The notes under the pieces were generated by a model. It was not told where the DNA came from. It did not search any database and worked only from the letters and a program-made list of their open reading frames with translations. A stretch of 9,733 nucleotides of DNA. Source: an uncultured Oscillospiraceae bacterium (GTDB taxonomy: Bacteria > Bacillota > Clostridia > Oscillospirales > Oscillospiraceae). The stretch spans positions 1 through 9,733 of the forward strand of contig CALWWH010000109.1 of assembly GCA_944385195.1 (NCBI GenBank), given 5' to 3'. Position numbers and translations under genes: made by a program. Below are positions 1 through 5,384 of the stretch, in pieces; the first letter of the stretch is position 1, and every line of letters begins with the position of its first letter.

Positions 1-684
1 AATGAGACCGGCGGCGTGATGCCCATCCAGGAGATGGCCAGGGCGGTCCACCGCAACCGCGACGACGCAATTTTCCACACAGACGCCGTCCAGGGCTTTC
101 TCAAAGTTCCCTTCAAGGCCAAGACCCTCGGCGCCGATCTGATCACTGTCAGCGCCCATAAGATCCACGGAGCCAAGGGCGCCGGAGCGCTCTACATCCA
201 GCCCCGGCTGCCGCTGCCGCCCCACCAGGTCGGCGGAGGGCAGGAGAGCAACTTCCGTAGCGGCACCGAGGCTGTCCCGGCGATTGCCGCCTTTGGAGCT
301 GCCTGCGAAGTATATGCCCCCCGTGCTGCGGCCGATCAGACGCGCATGAGCGGGCTGCGCGATCTGGCCAGAGCGCAGCTGGCGGAGATTCCGGGGCTGA
401 TACTGCTGCCGCTGCCCGCCGCTGCCGCGCCGCATATCCTGTCCCTGTCTGTGCCCGGGATTCCCTCTCAGGGGCTTATCAACCGCCTGCAGGACCGGGA
501 GGTCTATGTCTCGGCTGGGTCTGCCTGTGCCAAGGGCCATCGCAGCCATGTGCTGGCAGCCCTGGGGCTGCCCAACGAATGGATTGACAGCGCCATCCGC
601 GTCAGTCTGGGCGCGCAGACCACGCAGGAGGAGATCGCGCAGCTGAGGCAGGCTCTGCGGGAAATTTGCACGGAGAAAAAATAA
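1..684 (+). CDS. Cysteine desulfurase (NifS/IscS family), 5'-truncated by window edge
   Basis: This is a PLP-dependent, fold-type I aminotransferase-class enzyme. It converts L-cysteine to alanine and passes the sulfur as a persulfide to Fe-S cluster assembly or tRNA/cofactor thiolation. The reading frame is open from base 1, where it reads NETGG, the conserved glycine-rich motif, so the gene begins outside the window. About 227 codons are visible of a usual 380-400. Seen in order: HTDAVQG with the cofactor-binding Asp (codon 82-84) and Gln; SAHKIHG with the PLP Schiff-base Lys (codon 160-162); FRSGTE near 253-270; and SAGSACAKG with the catalytic Cys (codon 526-528). The C-terminus is short and has no extra domain. 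The TAA stop (682-684) lies inside the left base of the terminator hairpin. The family call is firm. Whether it serves Fe-S assembly or tRNA thiolation cannot be told, because the upstream partner genes are outside the window. Confidence 0.95.
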   Translation, partial: NETGGVMPIQEMARAVHRNRDDAIFHTDAVQGFLKVPFKAKTLGADLITVSAHKIHGAKGAGALYIQPRLPLPPHQVGGGQESNFRSGTEAVPAIAAFGAACEVYAPRAAADQTRMSGLRDLARAQLAEIPGLILLPLPAAAAPHILSLSVPGIPSQGLINRLQDREVYVSAGSACAKGHRSHVLAALGLPNEWIDSAIRVSLGAQTTQEEIAQLRQALREICTEKK

Positions 685-713
685 CTGTTGCTGCGTATGC
701 CGCAGCAACAGTT
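683..713. terminator. Bidirectional hairpin terminator between convergent genes
   Basis: A perfect 13-bp inverted repeat (683-695 with 701-713) encloses the 5-nt loop TATGC. Read on the minus strand it is followed at once by ATTTTTTCTCC, a good U-tract, so it is a convincing intrinsic terminator for the membrane-protein gene. On the plus strand the following sequence (GCAGGTTAGG) is poor in T, so it would end cysteine desulfurase transcripts less efficiently. The left arm overlaps the desulfurase stop codon, and the right arm ends 5 bases before the minus-strand stop codon. Confidence 0.85.
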
Positions 714-718
714 GCAGG

Positions 719-1579
719 TTAGGTTGGTTGCTTTTTCCGCAGACGGTCGCAGATGCTGCAGATCCCCAGCGACAGAGCTGCGCTGACACAGACACTCAGG
801 AACAGGCCGATGAGGAAGTCGCCCCAATGCGCCGCCCAGAAGTCGCTCAGCGGGTGTGAAACCCGGTATACTGCCAGATACTGCGCGCCCAGCCCCTCCG
901 GGGCCTGGCGCAGCTGAAACTGCTCTCGAGTGAAGAGGTTGTTCACCGGTTCGGCCCCGCCCAGCAGCTCTGCAAAGCGTTCGGTGTCCGGCTCAGAGCT
1001 GCGCAGATAGGGCACCCAGGCGGAAAGTTCAAATATTTCGTCGTTGGTGAATTGCATCGAGCCGGAATAGAGTCCGCTCTCAAGCGGCGAGGCATACACG
1101 ATCAGTTCCTTTTCCACGGCAACGGAGCTTTCCACCCCGTATACCGACTGCGGATAGACTATGCTGCCGTAGGGATAGGCCTCATACTCAAAGGCGGTGG
1201 CGCGCTCAAGCATTTGCATCGCTTCGTCCTCGTCTTTACAGGCCCTGTTATAGATGGTGCTGCGCTCTTTTTCGCTCAGATCGGGCAGCATAATCATCTT
1301 CGGCGTGCTTCTGTCGCGCAGGACGAGGAACTCACCGCTCTGGGCGAGAATCTGCTTAGCATCATCCAGCAGCGCCAGCTGAGCCTGCTGGTGAAAGACC
1401 ATCGCCTGCTGCCGCTCGGCCAGGGAAAGCCCCTCGGTATTGGCATATGTGCTGCTGAGCGTGTTTTCCAGGGTCCGCTCCGCGTGGGCGTCGTCAAAGC
1501 TGGCGCTGCGGTATAGGGAGACTGCCAGCAACAGAAGACACACGATCAGCACAGGAATGAATACGGTTTTAAATTTCAT
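719..1579 (-). CDS. Unrecognised two-helix membrane protein with a large extracytoplasmic domain
   Basis: I do not recognise the family. The 286-residue product has an N-terminal hydrophobic helix (about residues 5-23, after MKFK). A polar, acidic region of about 230 residues follows. A second helix lies near residues 254-276, and the chain ends with a 9-residue basic tail containing DRLRKK. The expected topology is both ends inside and the middle domain outside. This is the layout of a histidine-kinase or chemoreceptor input module, but no HAMP, kinase or other cytoplasmic domain follows. The start is ambiguous: ATG at 1579 directly follows an in-frame TTG at 1582. AGAGGGG sits 9 nt before the ATG and 6 nt before the TTG, and I prefer ATG. 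It has its own promoter (1633-1661) and a strong terminator, so it is probably a monocistronic gene. It is divergent from the ABC operon, which hints at shared control or function. It could be a lineage-specific lost-kinase sensor or a transporter accessory; neither is shown. Confidence 0.8.
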   Translation of the reverse strand: MKFKTVFIPVLIVCLLLLAVSLYRSASFDDAHAERTLENTLSSTYANTEGLSLAERQQAMVFHQQAQLALLDDAKQILAQSGEFLVLRDRSTPKMIMLPDLSEKERSTIYNRACKDEDEAMQMLERATAFEYEAYPYGSIVYPQSVYGVESSVAVEKELIVYASPLESGLYSGSMQFTNDEIFELSAWVPYLRSSEPDTERFAELLGGAEPVNNLFTREQFQLRQAPEGLGAQYLAVYRVSHPLSDFWAAHWGDFLIGLFLSVCVSAALSLGICSICDRLRKKQPT

Positions 1580-1632
1580 CAATAAACACCCCTCTCAGCT
1601 GATTTCCTAAAATATACAATTTATATATCTTC

Positions 1633-1661
1633 ATTATACACTAGATGTCTTTTTATTGCAA
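1633..1661 (-). promoter_or_regulatory. Sigma-A-type promoter for the minus-strand membrane protein
   Basis: Read on the minus strand, TTGCAA (1661-1656) and a perfect TATAAT (1638-1633) are separated by exactly 17 nt. Transcription would start near 1626, giving a leader of about 47 nt that contains the AGAGGGG ribosome binding site. The DNA just upstream (1662-1690) is almost pure A+T, as in UP elements. This is the best-scoring promoter in the window by eye. Confidence 0.75.
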
Positions 1662-1685
1662 TATAAAATAAATACAAATTTCTCA

Positions 1686-1727
1686 AATTTATTTATTTAA
1701 TTTGCATAATTTATTTATTTAATTTGC
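1686..1727. repeat. Tandem 20-bp AT-rich direct repeat in the divergent control region
   Basis: AATTTATTTATTTAATTTGC occurs at 1686-1705 and again, identically, at 1708-1727. The two copies are separated by AT, so the period is 22 bp, about two helical turns. Each copy contains internal TTTA tetrad repetition. The pair lies about 60-100 bp upstream of the membrane-protein start site and directly before the operator-like palindrome on the ABC side. Possible roles are a binding site for a dimeric regulator, a curved UP-like element, or replication slippage in low-complexity DNA. Confidence 0.7.
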
Positions 1728-1753
1728 GCAATGTACTATGCAAATAGTACAAT
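1724..1753 (+). promoter_or_regulatory. Candidate distal promoter for the ABC operon, overlapping a palindrome
   Basis: TTGCGC (1724-1729) and TACAAT (1748-1753) are 18 nt apart. The -10 box matches consensus at 5 of 6 positions; the -35 box matches only its first three. If used, it would start near 1760 and leave a leader of about 175 nt through the GC-rich island. The palindrome at 1732-1751 fills the spacer and touches the -10 box. The assignment is tentative because the -35 is weak. Confidence 0.3.
1732..1751. promoter_or_regulatory. Operator-like palindrome upstream of the ABC transporter operon
   Basis: TGTACTATGCAAATAGTACA has perfect 8-bp arms (1732-1739 and 1744-1751) around the 4-bp centre GCAA. 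Symmetry of this size is typical of sites bound by dimeric helix-turn-helix repressors. ABC-2 operons in Firmicutes are often controlled by a local GntR-family (YtrA-like) regulator that binds such dyads. No regulator gene lies in this window, so the binding protein is unknown. It is not a good terminator, because no T-run follows on either strand. Confidence 0.5.
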
Positions 1754-1853
1754 CGAACCGAGAGCCTGGGGTCCAAAGACCGGCGAAGGCGCGGGGCGCA
1801 CTGGGCGATGCGGTCCATGATTGTTCATTTTTTTGCGCACAATTTTCGGTTTG

Positions 1854-1884
1854 TTCACACATCAGCTTCTGCTTGCGTTATGAT
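1854..1884 (+). promoter_or_regulatory. Candidate proximal promoter for the ABC operon
   Basis: TTCACA (1854-1859; 5 of 6 to the -35 consensus) and TATGAT (1879-1884; 5 of 6 to the -10 consensus) are 19 nt apart, longer than the usual 17. It would give a leader of about 45 nt. The boxes are better than those of the distal candidate, but the spacing is poor, so I cannot decide between them. Confidence 0.35.
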
Positions 1885-1918
1885 ATACACTGTCAGACGC
1901 AATAGATAGGCAATACAT

Positions 1919-1927
1919 AAAGGAGGT
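1919..1927 (+). promoter_or_regulatory. Strong ribosome binding site that fixes the TTG start of the ABC ATPase
   Basis: AAAGGAGGT is fully complementary to the 16S rRNA 3' end. Its GGAGG core ends 8 nt before TTG at 1935. There is no ATG or GTG in frame at a workable distance, so TTG is the start codon. The three downstream operon genes use the same 8-nt GGAGG-to-start spacing with ATG. Confidence 0.85.
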
Positions 1928-1934
1928 CCTGAAT

Positions 1935-3083
1935 TTGATTGAGATCCAACACCTGACCAAGCAATACGGCGATCACATTGCGGTCAGCGACTTGAGCATT
2001 TCCATCGAAGCCGGACAGATCTACGGTTTCCTCGGCCCCAACGGCGCGGGCAAGAGCACCACCATGAACATCATCACGGGCTGCCTGGCTGCGACGACCG
2101 GTACGGTCACCATCGACGGCTATGACATTTTCGAGCAGCCCAACGAGGCCAAGCGCCGCATCGGTTACCTGCCGGAGCAGCCGCCGGTCTATCTGGACAT
2201 GACTCCGCTGGAGTACCTGCGCTTTGTCGGTGAGGCCAAGGGGCTCAGAGGAGCGGAGCTGTCGAAGAGTGTGGCCACTGCCATGGAGCTCACCCAGATC
2301 ACCGGCATGAAAGACCGCCTGATTAAGCACTTGTCCAAGGGATACCGGCAGCGCGTTGGTATCGCCCAGGCGATCCTGGGCGCCCCTCAGGTCATCATCC
2401 TGGACGAGCCCACTGTCGGTCTGGATCCCCTGCAGATCATAGAGATCCGCGATTTGATCCGATCCCTGGGCCGGGAGCACACGGTCATCCTCTCGAGCCA
2501 TATCCTGTCCGAGGTTGCGGCCGTTTGCGACCACATCATGATCATTTCCCACGGAAAGTTGGTGGCGGCAGACACAGCCGAGAATCTGACCCGTCTGATG
2601 GCTGGCTCCAACACCCTGCGCATGACCATCCGCGGCGAGGAGGACACTGTCCGCGCGGCGCTGGAAGCCATTGAGATCCCGGAGCCTGTTCCGGACACCG
2701 ATGCGTCCGAAGAGCAGATCCAGCTGGATCTGGACGTGGCCAAAGACCCCAGCTTTGAGCTGAGCATGAGGCCCTCCGAGGACGAGGGCTGCATCGATGC
2801 GACCATTGTCACAGGCCCGGAGCTGGACCTCCGCGAGGCTGCCTGGGCTGCCGTGGCCAAGGCAAACCTGCCTGTACTGCACCTGTCCTTAGACCGCGCC
2901 AGCCTGGAGGAGGTTTTCCTGGAGCTGACCGCCGACCAGCCGGAGACGACCGAGCTGCCCCAGAAGACCTATCTCTACGGCGACGCCAACCGCGACTTCA
3001 AGGCGGTCAACCAGGCCATCCCCGACGCGCCTGCGTCAAACGAATCCATGGAAGGAGGCACCGGCGATGCTGGCAGTGTATAA
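1935..3083 (+). CDS. ABC transporter ATP-binding protein (NatA/GldA-like, ABC-2 type)
   Basis: This cytoplasmic ATPase powers the ABC-2 permease encoded next. Nucleotide-binding motifs are complete: Walker A GPNGAGKST (residues 34-42), Q-loop GYLPEQPPVY (77-86), a variant signature LSKGYRQR (133-140), Walker B VIILDE (153-158), D-loop VGLDP (161-165) and switch His189. GYLPEQPP and LSKGYRQR are typical of the GldA/NatA branch. At 382 residues it is longer than the usual 300-320. The extra length lies in a long acidic stretch after about residue 240 and in a polar tail of roughly 50 residues beyond LEEVFLEL. The TTG start is supported by a perfect ribosome binding site. The last 17 bases overlap the permease gene, whose GGAGG lies inside this reading frame, so translation is probably coupled. 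It is the first gene of a four-gene operon. The family is certain; the substrate is unknown. Confidence 0.95.
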   Translation: MIEIQHLTKQYGDHIAVSDLSISIEAGQIYGFLGPNGAGKSTTMNIITGCLAATTGTVTIDGYDIFEQPNEAKRRIGYLPEQPPVYLDMTPLEYLRFVGEAKGLRGAELSKSVATAMELTQITGMKDRLIKHLSKGYRQRVGIAQAILGAPQVIILDEPTVGLDPLQIIEIRDLIRSLGREHTVILSSHILSEVAAVCDHIMIISHGKLVAADTAENLTRLMAGSNTLRMTIRGEEDTVRAALEAIEIPEPVPDTDASEEQIQLDLDVAKDPSFELSMRPSEDEGCIDATIVTGPELDLREAAWAAVAKANLPVLHLSLDRASLEEVFLELTADQPETTELPQKTYLYGDANRDFKAVNQAIPDAPASNESMEGGTGDAGSV

Positions 3084-3936
3084 ACGTGAACTCCGCGCCT
3101 GCTTCACCAGTCCCATCGCATGGCTGTTTTTAGCGTTTTTAACGGTGATGCTGGGCATCCTCACCCGTGTCAACTGTTTCGTGGGCGGCCGTCCTGAGTT
3201 TGAGCAGGTCCTGGCTTCCATGCTGTTTTTGATCGTCACGATCTTGGCGATCTGTCTGCTGACCATGCGCGCTGTGTCAGAGGAGCGCCGCCAGAAGACC
3301 GACCAGCTGCTCTACTCTCTGCCCCTGCGCACAGGCAAGATTGTCGCAGGGAAGTATCTGGCGATGCTGACGGTCTTGGCCATCGCCTGCGCCATCTTCA
3401 GCGTCTATCCCCTGATCCTGGGCCAGTACGGCACGGTCAATTACGCCGGCAGCTACACCGGCATTTTCGGCTACTTCTGCCTGGGCGCTGCGTTAATGGC
3501 CATGGGCATCTTTGCCTCCAGCCTGACGGAGAACCAGGTGGTTGCCGCCATCATTGCCATGGCCCTGATGTTTGTCAGCTTTCTGATGAGCTCCCTGGCC
3601 AGCTATATTCCTGCCACAGGCTTTGCCTCCCTGTGCGTGCTCTGGGCGGCAGCCATCGGCCTTGGGCTGGTTATCTGGGCGTTGACCCGCAGTAGTAAGT
3701 TTGCCCTCCTGGTGGGCGCATTGTTGGTCGTCCTGGTGGGCGCGCTGTATTTCTTCAACGCCACCCTTTTTGAGGGCCTCATTCAAACCATCCTGACCCG
3801 CTGCTCGGTCTTTGACCGCTTCTATCTGATGATCATGGGCACGCTGGATTGGACCACGGTCTTCTTCGACCTATCTATTACCGTGCTGTTCCTGTTCTTC
3901 ACGGTGCAGTCCATGGAGAAACGGAGGTGGAGCTGA
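3067..3936 (+). CDS. ABC-2 type permease (GldF-like)
   Basis: This 289-residue integral membrane protein is the transmembrane half of the ABC-2 system and should pair with the ATPase upstream. It begins with the family's amphipathic lead (MLAVYKRELRACFTSP). Next come helices near residues 17-33 and 48-67, and then the conserved cytoplasmic coupling segment EERRQKTDQLLYSLPL (72-87), the ABC-2 permease signature region. Several more helices follow (about 95-117, 132-153, 157-180, 186-207, 212-230), with a last one near 265-285. Six to eight hydrophobic segments can be counted. ATG at 3067 is preceded by GGAGG (3054-3058) with 8-nt spacing and lies inside the end of the ATPase gene. The stop TGA shares its A with the next ATG (TGATG at 3934-3938). 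The resemblance is to GldF, but gliding itself is not implied. Confidence 0.92.
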   Translation: MLAVYKRELRACFTSPIAWLFLAFLTVMLGILTRVNCFVGGRPEFEQVLASMLFLIVTILAICLLTMRAVSEERRQKTDQLLYSLPLRTGKIVAGKYLAMLTVLAIACAIFSVYPLILGQYGTVNYAGSYTGIFGYFCLGAALMAMGIFASSLTENQVVAAIIAMALMFVSFLMSSLASYIPATGFASLCVLWAAAIGLGLVIWALTRSSKFALLVGALLVVLVGALYFFNATLFEGLIQTILTRCSVFDRFYLMIMGTLDWTTVFFDLSITVLFLFFTVQSMEKRRWS

Positions 3937-5384
3937 TGAAACGCCGTGAAAAACCCGAACGCATTCGCTCTGCCAAGGCGCTGAAGGTTGGCAGCTATAC
4001 CGTGGCAGTCTGTCTGGCGGCCATCGCTGCCGTGGTTCTGCTGAACCTGCTGGTGGCCCAGATCCCCAGCAGCCTCACCCGTCAAGACGTCACCCAGGAG
4101 GGGCTCTTTACGCTCTCGGAGCAGACTGAGCAGATTGTCAAGGGCCTTGATCAGGACGTGACGATCTATCTCGTGGCTGAGACCGGCACCGAGGATCAGA
4201 CAATCCTCGAGCTGCTGGAGCGCTACGAGGCCCTGAGCGGCCACATCGATGTGGTCAAGCGCGATCCGGTGCTCTATCCCGCGTTTTTGAGCCAGTACAC
4301 GGATGCCCCGGACGAGGTCAAGGCAAACTCTCTGGTGGTTGAGAGCGCCCTGCGCAGCATCATTGTTGACTACGATGAAATCTACCTGCAAACCTATGGC
4401 TACTACTATTACTACCAGTATCTGGCTGACAGTCAATTTGCCGGTGAGAGCGCCCTGACCACCGCTATCGACTATGTCACCACCTCGCATTTGCCGACCA
4501 TCTACCAGCTGACCGGCCACGGCGAGATCCCTGTTACCGAGTCGCTGGCGGACTACATTGACGGTGACAATATGGAGCGCAAGGAGCTGAGCCTCCTGTC
4601 CGAGGAGAGCGTCCCTGAGGATGCCGACTGCGTGTTGATCAACGCCCCCACAACGGATTTGAGCGCTGAGGAGGCGGCCATGCTGGCCGATTATCTCGAG
4701 CGCGGCGGCTCGCTGCTGCTGCTGAGCGACTATACCGTCACCAATTGCCCCAATCTGCTGGCGGTCATCGCCGACTACGGCATGGAGCCCGAACCCGGCT
4801 TGATTCTGGAGGGGGACGCTTCGTATTGCTACCGCTACCGCAACTACCTGCTGCCGGAGGTGCTGGATACCGATATCACCCATGCCATTTTTGAGGCGGG
4901 CTATCAGGTGTTCATGCCCAACAGTCATGGTATCCGTCAGACTGCCGCCGTCCGTGACGGCATCGAGCTGAGCGCACTGCTGCAAACTTCTGACAAGGCC
5001 TATGCCAAGCTGGATGTGGAGAATCTAGGCACCGGAGAGAAAACGGACGGCGACACGGAGGGCCCCTTTACCGTGGGAATGTCTGCCCGCGAGGAGCACG
5101 ATGGCGTTACGACGCAGATTGTCTGGCTGGGCAGCGCTGCCCTGACCGATGAGGGCATTGACGCCCTGGTCTCCGGCACGGACTCTGACCTGCTGCTGGG
5201 CGCTCTGGGCTGGATGTGCCAGCGAGAGAACTCCATCTCCATCCATACCAAGAGCCTGAACATCAACTACTTGACCGTTGACGACGCTGCGGCCAATCTG
5301 TGGACTGTCATCCTGATGGTGGTTCTGCCTGTTGTCCTGCTGACGGCTGGCGGCATCATCCTGATGCGCCGGAGGAAACGCTGA
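3936..5384 (+). CDS. GldG-like ABC transporter auxiliary protein, membrane-anchored
   Basis: This 482-residue protein belongs to the GldG/ABC_transp_aux type associated with ABC-2 systems. An N-terminal helix (about residues 19-41) follows the basic segment MKRREKPERIRSAK. The large middle part begins with the conserved pattern DVTQEGLFTLSEQT, then DVTIYLVAE and ERYEALSGHIDVVKRDP, typical of this family. A C-terminal helix (about 455-477) ends in the positive tail RRRKR. The big domain should therefore lie outside the membrane, anchored at both ends. A longer frame opens at 3849, but ATG at 3936 is chosen because it overlaps the permease stop (TGATG) and has GGAGG at 3923-3927 with 8-nt spacing. 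Residues 146-162 hold nine tyrosines, including five in a row (156-160). The ligand is unknown. The domain is thought to be non-enzymatic and to work with the permease. Confidence 0.9.
   Translation: MKRREKPERIRSAKALKVGSYTVAVCLAAIAAVVLLNLLVAQIPSSLTRQDVTQEGLFTLSEQTEQIVKGLDQDVTIYLVAETGTEDQTILELLERYEALSGHIDVVKRDPVLYPAFLSQYTDAPDEVKANSLVVESALRSIIVDYDEIYLQTYGYYYYYQYLADSQFAGESALTTAIDYVTTSHLPTIYQLTGHGEIPVTESLADYIDGDNMERKELSLLSEESVPEDADCVLINAPTTDLSAEEAAMLADYLERGGSLLLLSDYTVTNCPNLLAVIADYGMEPEPGLILEGDASYCYRYRNYLLPEVLDTDITHAIFEAGYQVFMPNSHGIRQTAAVRDGIELSALLQTSDKAYAKLDVENLGTGEKTDGDTEGPFTVGMSAREEHDGVTTQIVWLGSAALTDEGIDALVSGTDSDLLLGALGWMCQRENSISIHTKSLNINYLTVDDAAANLWTVILMVVLPVVLLTAGGIILMRRRKR

Larger units (their letters stand above)
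1754..1934 (+). other. Leader/upstream region of the ABC operon with a GC-rich island
   Basis: After about 150 bp of very AT-rich DNA the composition flips to GC-rich at about 1757-1816, then returns to mixed sequence. In the island I see a small hairpin, GGTC/GACC with loop CAAA (1770-1773 with 1778-1781), and a 4-bp CGCA/TGCG stem (1797-1800 with 1809-1812). ATGA-TTGT-TCAT (1817-1828) then runs into seven Ts (1828-1834), a weak terminator-like element. TTGTTCA is repeated at 1821-1827 and 1851-1857, and TTTGCGCA at 1723-1730 and 1832-1839. No ORF or recognised riboswitch class is apparent. Confidence 0.35.

Noticed and set aside
1686..1727. The repeats as a CRISPR array or replication origin
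   Set aside because: There are only two copies with a 2-bp gap, no spacers, no cas genes, no DnaA-box set and no dnaA/rep gene nearby.
1732..1751. The palindrome as an intrinsic terminator
   Set aside because: The arms are AT-rich, the loop is only 4 nt, and neither strand has a T-run after it. An operator explanation fits its position better.
1893..2882. 329-codon minus-strand frame opposite the ABC ATPase
   Set aside because: Antisense to an ATPase with every nucleotide-binding motif. The translated sequence has no recognisable domain and looks like the reverse reading of the sense codons.
3822..4985. 387-codon minus-strand frame opposite the GldG-like gene
   Set aside because: Composition is shadow-like (many Q, G, V and H residues). 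It has no ribosome binding site or family similarity, and it is fully antisense to a supported gene.
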